DNA of 64,000 nt, from contig OZ034975.1 in NCBI GenBank assembly GCA_964030785.1, positions 22,169,142-22,233,141 on the forward strand. Reading direction: 5' to 3'. The translations under genes were made by a program, and so were the position numbers. Positions within the stretch are counted from its first letter, which is position 1, and each line of letters opens with the position of its first letter. The notes under the pieces were generated by a model. That model did not search any database and was not told where the DNA came from. It saw nothing but the letters and a program-made list of their open reading frames with translations. Below are positions 47,601 to 58,200 of the stretch, one piece after another. The stretch is from Siderastrea siderea (Eukaryota; Cnidaria; Anthozoa; Scleractinia; Rhizangiidae).

Positions 47601-48431
47601 AATGAGCCTTATAACCTATACTATGTGAACCGTATGGACAAAAAACAACTATACACGGCACTTTCAAGAACAACCAAAATAGAATACATACATGTAAATC
47701 ACAAAGAGATCAATTACAAATATTTCAACCGAAGACAACCAGTATTAGAATTAGTCAACAGTAAATTCAATAGCCTATACAAGAATGGAAAGATATATGA
47801 AGTGGCATTTGACAATGGATTTGTATATGTTGGATCAACTTGCGAAGAATTAGCAACACGCCTTAAATGGCATCTAACCAACAATAAAAGCCAAGTGTTC
47901 AAAAACAAAGAACATAATCCAAATATAAAACTAATTGTTATTGCACCAAGTAACGACAAACGAGGATTGGAAAGAGTTGAAAACGGATATATCGAAGAAT
48001 ACGCTGAAAAATACGGCAAACTATTAACAAACATTAAGTCGAATCCTAATAAGAAAACCAAAAAGATTGAATACAGTGTGAACATCGAAAATAAAAAACA
48101 ACTCGAAGATAGAATAGCCAAACTTGAGAACAAATTAATCATCAAGGATGATACAAAAAATAAATGTTGGTTGATCGACAGTATTATCGACGGAAAGAGA
48201 TACAAAACGATGGCAAGATATGGAAAAACACCAAAAGATCAAGCATTAACAAAGATCAACAACAAGAAACAACAAATAATAAATGAACTCACCGTTTACT
48301 TCGAGCAAATATCTTTCTTAAACATATCATTCTTTCTTAAACTGTTCATTGTTCCATCACTTCAACTGGAGGCATTTGTTCATCAACCAGCTCTGGATAT
48401 TCTAATCCCAAGTTTCTCCCAACATTGCTGA
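44667..48431 (+). pseudogene. polB: PolB - SF1 helicase - GIY-YIG fusion protein, one in-frame TAG near the N-terminus
   Basis: The frame opens at 44667, hits TAG at 44871-44873, then is open to 48431 (ATG at 44943 gives 1,162 residues; numbers below use that start). Polymerase motifs: A DIAKCYPSIL (~326), B ANSFIGELGRRYNK (~440), C YGYNTDGIYI (~535). No clear DIE/DxE exonuclease motifs were found in the first 320 residues. SF1 helicase motifs: GQAGSGKTHTL (~602), TIFIEEFSMIP (~680), LFGDPNQCEPVE (~706), and VTVYKCQDGTI followed by LYTALSRTTK (~903). A GIY-YIG nuclease follows: KIYEVAF...VYVGSTCEELATRLKWH (~948-975) and ERVENGYIEEYA. The last ~50 residues overlap an antisense ORF and may be non-native. 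Replication, unwinding and nicking in one polypeptide is the inference. Confidence 0.88.
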
Positions 48432-48522
48432 CAAAATCATCCGCATCAGGATATTGTTGAATAATCAGCCCAAAAGCTTCTTTCAAATCACTTTTAAACT
48501 CGTTGAACCTTTGCTTATTCAT
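48346..48522 (-). CDS. 58-residue ORF near the right terminus
   Basis: ATG at 48522, stop at 48346. It encodes FNEFKSDLKEAFGLIIQQYP and an acidic tail (YPELVDEQMPPVEVMEQ). It is convergent with, and overlaps, the end of the polymerase frame. Its upstream region with an 18-bp palindrome is duplicated towards the TIR. Function is unknown. Confidence 0.5.
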   Translation of the reverse strand: MNKQRFNEFKSDLKEAFGLIIQQYPDADDFVSNVGRNLGLEYPELVDEQMPPVEVMEQ

Positions 48523-48890
48523 ACTTTCTTTCCCAAAAACTGTCTAACGCGTTAGACAGACAACTGAAAGCGGCTGTATTTATATTCTAAGAACAAAGAA
48601 GCGAAAGATGCATCTGTCGGCACGTGATTGGTTGATAAAAATTGCGTGATTTAATCATATCCGTGGGAAAGCCCCTAACATATGAGATCATAGTTTTCCT
48701 GTTTTTGATGCTACGTTTCTCCCAACTGTTGAATCAACTCGTTGAACCTTTCATTATACTATTCTGTCTAACGCGTTAGACAGACAATTGAAATACTTGA
48801 TGACTCATTTCCTCGGGAAAGTCCCTGTGGTATGACATCATAGACTTCCTGTTTTTTCGAGAATTTTAAGACTTCCTGTATTTGGGATAA
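48500..48890 (+). repeat. Degenerate tandem repeat (~224 bp) carrying an 18-bp palindrome
   Basis: TGTCTAACGCGTTAGACA, a perfect palindrome, occurs at 48541-48558 and 48765-48782. Each copy is preceded by CGTTGAACCTT and followed by GACAA[CT]TGAAA, then a GGGAAAG[CT]CCCT...GATCATAG/CATCATAG..TTCCTG block. The palindromes could be operator or origin sites beside the TIR. Confidence 0.8.
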
Positions 48891-48894
48891 GTCA

Positions 48895-49102
48895 CGCAAT
48901 GGAAAATGCATTTGGTAGCCCCGATAAAGACAAACACCTACTGAATTCATGGCGAAAGACCGACTCAAGGAGACCGAAGCGTGAAGCGCTTTTAAAGGGG
49001 ATGAAACCGCAAAATGGAAATTATGATATGAAAATCAGAAAATGGCTTTTTCGCGTGCGAGAAAATGAGTGTGAGAAATCGACAGCACAGCCCATGTAGT
49101 TA
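48895..49102 (-). repeat. Right terminal inverted repeat of Polinton B
   Basis: Reverse complement of 31071-31300, about 208 bp, shorter because of small deletions at the inner end. CATGTAGTTA ends the element at 49102. Confidence 0.93.
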
Positions 49103-49139
49103 GTTAGGTAGGTAGGTAGGTAGGTAGGTAGGTAGGTAT
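49103..49139 (+). repeat. (TAGG)n microsatellite, right flank of Polinton B
   Basis: About eight TAGG units directly follow the right terminus in the same strand and phase type as the left flank. Confidence 0.9.
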
Positions 49140-49911
49140 GTCCAAGTTGCGTAGAAAAGAATTCTGCAACCACTGCTTCAAGTGTGGTAGTGATTTGCAC
49201 TTTGCCAGAGGATGCCGACAACTGTTAAACGCCAGGCGACTGCCTCTGCAAGACGAAAAGCAGTATCACCAATGTAACCAGTGCTGCAAAGGAGGAGGAG
49301 GACAGGAGCAACTTACGAGGTGTAAGCAGTGTAAGAGTGTGAGGTATTGTTCCGTCGAATGCCAGAGAGCACAGTGGCAGGAACACAAGCTGCTGTGCCA
49401 GGCCATCAGTCACCTGAGCAAACCTGAGTCAAAAGAGTCCAAGGACCCAGCATGCGTCAGCCACTCAACCCCAAGGGAACATGCCAAAGTGATTGGTCCT
49501 GCCGGTAAAAAGTGTATGGCAAAGTGTCCACCCAATGACGGTGAAGCCGAACTGTTATGGGACATCGGTGCGCAGGCATCCACAATACCAGTCAAGTCGC
49601 CCGAACAACAACCAGGAAACATAGCCATCAGACAGCCATCCGAACCCCCAGACACAAGCCCAAATTTGACAACAGTGAATGAGACCCAGATCCCCCACAT
49701 TGGCCGGGCGGAACCCAGGCCGAAATCAAGCTCCCCAAGCAGCAACAGTGGTCAAGAGGAAATGATAGCGCCCCCCTCAGCAACCTCAGAGGACCAAGCC
49801 CGCCCAATTCCAGGGCACAATGCCATCGAAGAGCCAGTGCCCAATGCGCAAAAACCCAATCCCCACAGTCCACCAGAGCCCTCCAGGAAAGGACAAGGCA
49901 AAGCCAGATGA
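49138..49911 (+). pseudogene. Retroelement gag-protease fragment with CCHC knuckle and MYND finger
   Basis: A CCHC-type knuckle CFKCGSDLHFARGC lies at residues 15-28. A MYND zinc finger (CNQC...CKQCKSVRYCSVECQRAQWQEHKLLC) spans ~46-95. Near residue 140 is LLWDIGAQAS, a degenerate form of the DTGA active site of aspartic proteases. This is the end of a gag and the start of a protease of an LTR-type element. The downstream part is Pro-rich and non-catalytic. The first ATG abuts the microsatellite, so upstream gag is missing. Confidence 0.62.
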
Positions 49912-51350
49912 TCCAGGACCCCGGACAATATATGCAGACCAAAAACTGGGAGAAAAAATGTGCCTGCCCCCAAGAACCAGACAGCCACCTCCGAATGCCG
50001 TGCCAACAAAGGTTCTGCGAAAAACTGAGACCAGCGCCACCTGTGCCAGACACACCCGAGACCAGCCGAACCAGAACCCCATCACCGAACCAAAGTCACC
50101 ACACCCCTCTCCTGCCGCATGTGCCCGCGAAAAGGACGGCACGCCAAGACTGCGAAACGACCACCGTGAACCGAACCACAGGACGATCCCCGACCGACAC
50201 CCGACACCCTGAGCCCGTGCAGAATGCCCAAAGAACATGCCGAGCACCCTAGGGCAGTCCCGAGAAAGCCACGCCAGCATGGAGTAAAGTTAAAGGCTTG
50301 CAAATGCAATCTGCCAAAACGTGAGGTCCGCCCTCTTGGTAGAACCGTCCCCGGCGACGGCCACCAAACAGACCCCCCAAGCCAAACCCATTGAACAATC
50401 GAAGGAAACAACGCCCAAGACCGCCGGCGAGGCCAGGCAACTGGCTGGAATACCGAGCCACCACCGAAGATACATCAGAAATCCCTGCAAAGATCGCAAA
50501 ACCCATCTATGACCGCCCAACCACCACAGAAAAGACTCGCAACCACCCCCAACAGCCGCTCAACAGGAAGATCCAACAACCCCTCGCGTCCCGCATCCCT
50601 TGCAAATCCGAAAACACCCCACCCACCCGGAAAAGCAGCAAGAAACAGCGGCCGCACGACAGCCCCCACATGAGTGGAACAAACCATCTCCCTCTGAAGA
50701 CGGAATCCTCTATCACAAATATGGTCCCAGGAACCAGACAGTCTTGCCGAGGAAGCATCGCAAGAGGGCGCACGAAGACCTGCATGAGAACATAGGGCTT
50801 CCAGGAGCAGGCAGAGCAGCCGAGCCGGCAGAGCAGCCGAGCCGGCCAGGGAGCGCCCCCATCGGCCATCCATGAGGGCAGACATCATCCACCACGCCAA
50901 AAGAGCATGCCAGTGCCTGAAACAACCCAAACCTGCCGCCATTCTCATCACACAACACCAGCGGCCACATGCCTCACCTCCCCCAGAACATTCCCATATG
51001 CACCGGCCCTGCCTCCAAAGCCTGGGTCAAAAGTCCAACCCCGCCATGCCTGCCACCATGCCCCATCCGCAACCCCACAGCGCCTCCATGTCCCCCAATG
51101 CCCCCCCACACACATAATACGAAACAAAAGCCCAGTCCAGAGGCTCCCCGGCCCCTGCAGCCGGCAGCAGGTGAATGCCTGGCCCCAGATAAATAAAAAA
51201 GACAAGCACACAAAAGAGAAAGAAAGCCCAAGGAAAAGCCATACGCTCCATAATACCACCCCTCCCCGTCACAAAAATTCAATAGGACCTTCAGAAGAAC
51301 CAATATCAACCACTATACCATCAATACGACGCCAATGTAACTGCAAATAT
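49912..51350 (+). other. C/A-rich, proline-coding remnant
   Basis: Several overlapping plus-strand frames rich in Pro, Thr, Lys and Arg codons reflect a skewed C/A composition. There is no RT, RNase H or integrase motif. A tandem GCCGGCAGAGCAGCCGA-type duplication lies near 50816-50842. It may be the decayed continuation of the gag-type ORF. Confidence 0.4.
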
Positions 51351-51474
51351 TAGAAGGAAGAACTTTTACATCCTAGTTTCAAAACGTATTTCGAGGTTTC
51401 CCTTAAAAAAGCGAGTTTGGGTTCCACGCAAATATCATCACCTGACGAGGCCTCAATCCCTTCCTTGATAGTAT

Positions 51475-52245
51475 ATTGGTCCATGAGCTATAGGAAACAT
51501 GGATTTTGAGTTCTCATCTAACGTTGTTTCAAGCAAACAGCGATGAAGTATGTCGACTATTCAATAAAACTATCACCTTACCGTCAGTTCTGCTGTCCCT
51601 TGTCTTTGATTTCTACTTTATCTTCCGCAAATATCCCTGTTTCTCCCCGATTCTTCAGTGAGTTCGATATGCTTACTTCTACCGCCCGCCATTTGGAAAA
51701 ACCACTCATTCCCAGTTCTACGCAGCCAACTAGAAAACCTCCTAAAGCCCAATGGGTAGGCTATCTTTTCCAGGTTATGGTTGCAAGCTCGTAAGAACAT
51801 TGCACGACGGACTTCCATATATGGAAGGTTCAGCTTACCAGCTGAAGGGGAATTTGAAAACAATAGCGATTGTCTTTTTGGCCCTACGATTGGCCAAAGG
51901 CACAAATCTCCTAGCAACGGCCCAAGCGCTTCCTTCCCAGTGGCTTTTAGGGCGGCTTTAGGAGGTTTTCTAGTTGGCTGCATAGAACTGGGAATGAAAA
52001 GAACTGGGAATGAGTGGTTTTTCAAAATGGCAGGCGGTAAAAGTAAGCACATCAAACTCACCGAAGAATCAGGGAGAAACAGGGATATTTGCAGAAGATA
52101 ATGTAGAAATCAAAGACAAGGGACAGCAGAACTGACGGTAAGGTGATAGTTTTATTGAATCGTCGAAATATTTCGTCGCTGTTTGCTTGAAACAACGTTT
52201 GATGAGAACTCAAAATCCATGTTTCCCATAGCTCATGATTGGTCC
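51475..52245. mobile_element. Non-autonomous foldback element, ~755 bp, long TIRs and 7-8 bp target copy
   Basis: CATGAGCTAT[AG]GGAAACATGG begins inward at 51482 and is mirrored at 52237. The arms (51482-51753 and about 51950-52237) agree over ~270 bp with small gaps. ATTGGTCC flanks the element on both sides (51475-51482, 52238-52245), an 8-base (or 7 plus shared C) target copy of the hAT-like size. The 200-bp middle has no coding capacity. Confidence 0.8.
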
Positions 52246-53165
52246 TGCAAGAGGCCACCCTCCGCATCTAGGCAAGTCATACATTTCAAGAAATAAACAA
52301 GTGTGAGTCGCCGATTCAGCCACATGCGCGAAAATTATAAGGACAAAAAAGAGAGAAAATATAACCTCTCATAAGTTGGGGCAAAGACGGGAACCCCCAC
52401 ACCAAGGCAAGTCTATGAGGGTGCCCAATAAAACAGAGCCCAGCTAGCCCACGACAAGCCTCAAGCAAATATAATTCCACTATAATTACCTTGAATGCAG
52501 ACCCCAGCTTATCATTAAATTAGCTTATTCCGCCTAAATATAAATACAGGAAAAGAAGAAATATAGAGTACTCTCCGATGGTCTTGGGAACTTTTGCCTA
52601 AATATCACTTCCACTATTGTGATATTGGAATAATCTTATGCAGTAAAACAAAGCTCGATGTTGGTCGGACCGCCATATTTGATTTTAAATCATCTTGGAA
52701 TTCTGGGAAAGAGTGACAAAGTCCTACCTCCCCTCCCTGGGGTATTTCATCTCTCCCATCCAGCGCTTTTATATATCCAGTAAATGTACTACATCTGTGG
52801 TAGTTGGATTCATTCAAATTTGTCCCGCAGGTTTCCCTAGTGTTTGCTACTTAAGAAAAAATTAAATACTTTTATCGACGTAAATGGGATATCCTCTTCT
52901 TATTAGCTACCTAAGGCCCTGTTTAGATGAGTGATTTTGTCCGGGATGAAAGGTCATCCCGGGATGACTTTCATCTCGGTGTCTGGTTGAGCTGAAATGT
53001 GGTCACCCCGGCATGATTTCATCCTGGTCTTCAGCACAGGGTTGAAAATTGATCCCAGAGTAAAACATTTATGTAAACACGATGCTTTTTCTTGTACCGG
53101 GATGAGACGACCTCTTTCTGTGCCTCACTACGTTTTCCTAGCGGTGAATGAGCATTCTGCGAATT
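52246..53165. other. Gene-free stretch with a possible hAT-type MITE end
   Basis: No coding sequence is supported. GGCCCTGTTTAGATGAG at 52915-52931 resembles the terminal repeat of hAT-like miniature elements, followed by a short palindrome (GGTCATCCCGGGATGACTTT, 52950-52969). Its matching end was not found. Confidence 0.4.
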
Positions 53166-53395
53166 AACAAATTGACGTCAGTTTTTTATGCGTCTGTCCT
53201 CTTATTGATGATAAATTTCGTCATAACATTGTCAAAGTGTTGTAGATCCACTCGCCTGCGGCTCGTGAATCTACAACACTTTGACAATGTTATGACGAGC
53301 CGCAGGCGAGTGGATCTACAACAAACTTTGACAATGTTATGACGAAATTTATCATCAATAAGAGGACAGACGCATAAAAAACTGACATCAATTTG
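53166..53395. repeat. ~230-bp near-perfect palindrome (hairpin)
   Basis: Arms of about 100 bp (53166-53266 and 53293-53395) are reverse complements with only a few differences; the loop of about 27 bp repeats part of the arm. The innermost 25 bp around ACTCGCCTGCGGCTCGT are perfect. This is an inverted duplication or a foldback element without coding sequence. Confidence 0.85.
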
Positions 53396-54868
53396 TTTTT
53401 TACAATAACAAAAAACCCAAACTGATTTTCAAACGAAGGAAAGGAATGCTATCTAGAGTCAATGGAAGATGCGATTGCCGCAGAATCTGAATTTCATCGC
53501 TGTAATTCGGAGAATCACAGGCTCGTAAATTAAAACTTTAGTAAGAATAGGTCAGAAATACAAGGACAAATTCGAATTGCTCAACTAACCTTTAATCCAG
53601 TGAAAACTGTTCACAAAATAATCCGTTAAAACATGGTTCAGCTTAATTTCATCAACAGCACAAATTCCCGCTCACCGCCGATTTTCAGGTCTGACTCCAC
53701 AGTAAACATCCTCATCTTTTCGCTCTAAGGGATGGTTTCTTCAGTTTTAACCCATAAATTTTAGATGATTTCCTCATTGACGACTACTAGATCTGTGGTA
53801 CAATTCTCGCCTCATCAAGAACGCAGCACTAAAAAGTTTGACAAAACTTTTGCTGATTGCGTCAGCTTTACGTGTTTCATCTGTCTGTACTCTTATTGAC
53901 GATAAAAATTAGCCAATGAGCGCGCGAGAATTCGCTCAGTTATTGTAAAATATTTTATTTACGGCATGAGAGAGCCATTTTTTACTGCCATGAGTTTGGT
54001 TAAGGAAAAGGTAGATAACAACGTTATTTAATTTGTATATTTTAACGGCCGTTTTCTTTACACCGTATACTCTTTATATTAACAATCCTCTCGTTCCGTA
54101 AAACTACTAAATTCCCTCACCAAGCGTAAGGATACATTGTTATCGAGCTTCGCCAAAGGTCAACAAACTATATAGAAAATAATTGTTTACTTATTTCGAA
54201 TGAAAGCGAATGTATCTCAATTGTAAGAACCTGAAGACAGTGAATCATCCAAATAAAGAGTTGCCTATGGCAAGCACTTGTTAAGATACCTTGGTTCTAA
54301 ACTGTGGAGTAACCTCTCCAGTAAGGAGAGACTTGCGAGCAACCTAGATGCTTTTAAATCGCAAATACGAAGGTGTGATCTATCGAGCTTTCTACAAGGT
54401 GGATGCATGGGCTGCCATCTATGTAATTCTTAGTCTCTGTACATATAAACAGATTGTTTTTAATTACTTTTTTTTATGTACGTAGTTTTGTAGTTATTTT
54501 ATGTATATGTGTCACAGTTAATGACCATAGATTTCACCCACATCTGCCTTCTGATCGCCGTGATTCCGTAGATTGGAGAACTCGCTTTGGCTGTGGCGGT
54601 ACCAGTCTTGCAAGTGGTCACCCAGTTTCTCGCGAGATTTTTACATTCCTTTCGTTTGGCCTTGTTACGTGTTTATGCGTCTGTTGCCTGGTACTTGGAG
54701 CAGGCCTTATCTTCCAAGTGAATATTGTATTTTTCTGCTTATTTATTTAGCGTAGAATGTTTTCTGCTAAGACTTTTGTCCTTGAGCAGAATATTAGGAG
54801 GCATCAACCAACCCTAATAAGGTATAATGTATTGACATTCAAGACATTCAGGGACCAGTCGTTTGTTA
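53396..54868. other. Gene-free stretch
   Basis: No gene or clear element was recognised. Short frames around 54454-54755 lack any known motif. A diverged copy of the palindrome sequence (GTCTGTACTCTTATTGACGATAAA) lies near 53883-53906. Confidence 0.4.
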
Positions 54869-55045
54869 TGTCCTAGGGGTGGTGTTGTACTAGGTCACAA
54901 GGTTGTTAAGCACTAACCGGTCAGAACCGGTCAGAACTGCTTTTGCTGTTGCCGTTTGTATTATAACATCTATGGAGTGTACATGTGATTAAGCCAAGCT
55001 TCTTTGTGTTTATTCTGGAGTGTTATTTGGTCCGACCACAGCTGG

Positions 55046-56000
55046 TGGAGAATCCAGAGTTTCATGGCAGCCGCAGAAGAACTTCAAGAGATCGAAGCAG
55101 GTCTAGTAAGTGTTGTGAAAGACCTCACGCAGAACGTAAATCACATCGGTCAACAAATTGGCTGAATCGCAAGCATGCTACCTCAAGTTCCTCAAACGCC
55201 TCCGAGCACTTCTTCGGCCTCCGTTCCTCGGTCTCTTCGACTTCCAACACCTAAGCTACCAACATTTCGCTGCGATGAATCGACTCGAGACGACATCGCT
55301 GATTTTGTCGAACACTTCCAACAATAAACCTCTCATCTTCCCGCCTACTCAACCGTCACGCTCCTTGAGCAACAATGTGCAGGAGAATGGCCTCGCTCAG
55401 TGCTTTCTACGCCAAAAACCAACTGCAGGCTTCGCAGAGAAACCTCCCAGCGAGCAGGTTAATACCTTCATCGAGCACCTCAAGTGTGAGTTTGACGAAC
55501 CAACGGCACTTAAACGCAGCTGACTCGCTGCTGAATTAAGCTCAATGACAAAAAAATCAGATGAGAATGTCAACCAATTTATCTTTCGCTTCAGGAACGT
55601 TTTGCACCAGATCTCTTGGGGGAAAAAGTCGCCAAAGACTGTCCTACTTACGTCGTGTCTCAATTTCTATCCAAAGTTAAACCAGACATTGCACAGCAAC
55701 TAGTCTTAAAAGCCGAGGAAGTTTCAACTTTGAAACAAGCCGCCCGTCGGAATTGAATTGTCCTTGCAAATGCAACTACATGGTAACGTTGTATCTCAGT
55801 CTGAAAATCTCAACGCTCAACTCAAATGCTCTTCTTACTTCGTCCAGAAAAAACAACTTAGTTTCATCGCAAAAACGTGGCACGAAACATCACTGCTGGC
55901 TCTGCGGTTCTCCTAATCATCTAGCGCAAGTGTGCCTCTTCACAACGCCCCCCAGAAGGCTCGACATTACACACACCTGAAATCTGGAGGAATTCTAATC
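55046..56000 (+). pseudogene. Gypsy gag remnant with zinc knuckle
   Basis: Fragments in three frames: IADFVEHFQQ-type sequence near 55300, SSTFYAKNQLQASQRNL-like sequence near 55400, then a CCHC knuckle CWLCGSPNHLAQVC at about 55897-55938. Several frameshifts and stops separate them. Confidence 0.55.
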
Positions 56001-57079
56001 ACCACCTTCATTCAACATCCGAGAAGGCAAATAACAAATGCTCTCATGGTCGCCTTAACAAGTGTTTAACATGGCATAACTGGGGCTGTAAGACAATAAG
56101 ACATGACTCTCAGCAAGCATATGCAGCCACACCCACCAAACAACCAGAACCTTTTTCAAAAACCCCAGATTCCTTTGATGCTTTTCTTTTTGGTTTACCA
56201 GCTTTCACAGATCCAACAGCCCTTCCTGTGAACACACGAAGCCAGTTAGCAAACTGCAACATTCTCTGGACGTCAGTAACGTCAGCAGACCAATCTCTTT
56301 CAATCCCTCTGGACAGCTGCTGCTGCGTCTCCTTGGTTAGTGGAGTTTATGCAGAGATCGTTATTTCTTAACACCGGGCCCTTCAATACCGGAAATTACC
56401 AGTGCTCGTCCCAGTCTCCGTCGCTGATACAAAATCAAACCTTATAGCTGCCGCTACCATGGATGTCCCTATCACCTGGAACAATGAAAGAGAGACAATC
56501 CTCAGTATGCTTGTTGTTCCCCAACTAGCCTGGCCAATTCTGTTTGGTGAAAATCACCTCCCTGCTACCAAAGCTTTAGTGGACCAACCTACTCACCTTT
56601 TGTTTAACCCTAAGCTCTGTCTTCGTGGGATTTCAAGGCGCCACGTCTATGCTGTGGTTGGAGCACATTCAGCCTGGTATCAAAGTCCTGAGTGGACCTT
56701 TCGATTGGCAATCAGCGCCAGCTACTTCCATCCCTCGAGAACCCACTGACGTGGTCGACGCCTCACTGTGTAACATCCAGGAAGACCCGTGTCTGAGGCT
56801 GAAATCCCAGACTTAACCACAGCGCATTACACAACAATTGCTGTCGAGTCTACACAGAAAAGGGGCTCTATCCAACAGAATCTCATCCTCGTTCACATTC
56901 GCCCTGCTACCCCACATGACCATGGTATCTTGCAACAAGCAGCTAGTTGTACTTCAGAAGAACTTGCAGATGCCTGGATGACCTGGGCCGAGATACAAAC
57001 TCAACAGGACTTGCCTGCCAATCACTCCTCAGATGTCACTCACGCCTCTTCTATTTCTATGGTTCTATGGCTTTGGTGC

Positions 57080-58200
57080 CATCCACCGCAAGTGTCCTGG
57101 ATTCTGTTAGCCAAGCCAAAGTCTTTGGACGTTGTGACTTAGCAAGTGGCTTTTGAGAAATCCCCTTAAGAAAAGAAGACCAGCACAAGTGCGCCTTCTG
57201 TACACACGTTGGACGTTATCACTTCCGCCGTCTACCTTTCGGTTTAAAAACGGTCTCTTACGTATTTCCGCGCAACCTGTACACAGCATTTGCTGAATAC
57301 CTGCACTGCTGGCTCATTGTTTACGTTGACGATTTGATAACGTGGGGACAAACTCACACAGAAGCTCTTGAACAGTATTCCCTACTCCTACAGCGAGCAG
57401 TGCAAGTGAACATTCAGTTTAGACCCTCCAAATGTGTGTTTTTGCAAGTGAAATTGAGCTTTTGGGACACTGCATCAACCAAGATGGACGCAAACCTAAC
57501 ACTAAGGGTATTGAAGTCATCACAGCAATGAAATCACCCACCAATGTCACCAAGCTCAAGCAGTTTCTTGGACTTTGTGCTTACTTCCGTGATTATGTGC
57601 CTGATACGTCTGACAACACCTTTCTCTTGCGCCAACTGCTAAAGAAAGATACTCCCGGTAATTGGACACCAGACTATGAGCAGAGCTTTGAAAACTTGAG
57701 GTACCTCATCACAGCTCCATCCGTCATTCTTCACCACCCCCATTGGGACTCCCGTTTTGAAGTCTATGTTGACGCCAGCAAATATGGTTTTGGTGCTATG
57801 TTGGCTCAGGGAGTGAAAGGAAAACTTCAGCTAATGAGATTTTCCTCACAGGCCTTCAGTGCTGTTGAATCACGATGGACAACACTGCAACAAGAACTTT
57901 TCGTAGTTAAATGGGGTTTGGATCAGTTCCGGCTTCCATTCTTGGTTGCCGAACCAAGGTGGTGACAGACCATGCAAGCCTACAGTGGCTCACTACTATC
58001 GCTCCACAACAGGCCAAGGTGGCCAGATGGTGTATGTCAATGGCGGAATTCGATTTTTACATCGAACACCGGTTGGGAATCAATAATTTGGTCCCAGATA
58101 TTCTCAGTCGCTATCCAATTAACAAGGTTCCAGAGAGCTCTCTTATTACTCTTCCAGAACGCAAGATTGCGTCATTCTTCCTTCTCGCTTTGTCAGCAGA
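57080..58200 (+). pseudogene. Gypsy reverse transcriptase - RNase H remnant
   Basis: RT pieces: FGRCDLASGF near 57130, RYHFRRLPFGL near 57220, LIVYVDDLITWG near 57318. After a frameshift near 57440 come LLGHCINQDGRKPNTKGIEV, KQFLGLCAYFRDYVPD and the RNase H start FEVYVDASKYGFGAMLAQ, then VTDHASLQWLTTI in another frame. The order and the YVDD box are typical of Ty3/Gypsy pol. Confidence 0.85.

Larger units (their letters stand above)
31071..49102. mobile_element. Polinton B, 18.0 kb, with both terminal inverted repeats
   Basis: TAACTACATGGG at 31071 is matched in reverse at 49102, and the termini agree over more than 200 bp. Inside are integrase, PolB, packaging ATPase, protease, capsid and penton-like genes, which identifies a Polinton. 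The left 4 kb reads leftward apart from the first gene; from 35419 nearly all reads rightward. It is A/T-rich and its sequence differs strongly from Polinton A. Six-base copies beside the ends (GGTAGG left, GTTAGG right) match at five of six positions but lie in a TAGG array, so the target duplication is not provable. Many genes carry one stop or frameshift. Confidence 0.93.

Noticed and set aside
50082..51309. Long minus-strand frames rich in Gly, Trp and Cys
   Set aside because: They mirror the C/A-rich composition of the plus strand and contain no domain motif or conserved start.
54454..54755. Small hydrophobic plus-strand ORF as a membrane protein gene
   Set aside because: Hydrophobic content arises from T-rich sequence; there is no start context, conservation sign or neighbouring coding support.
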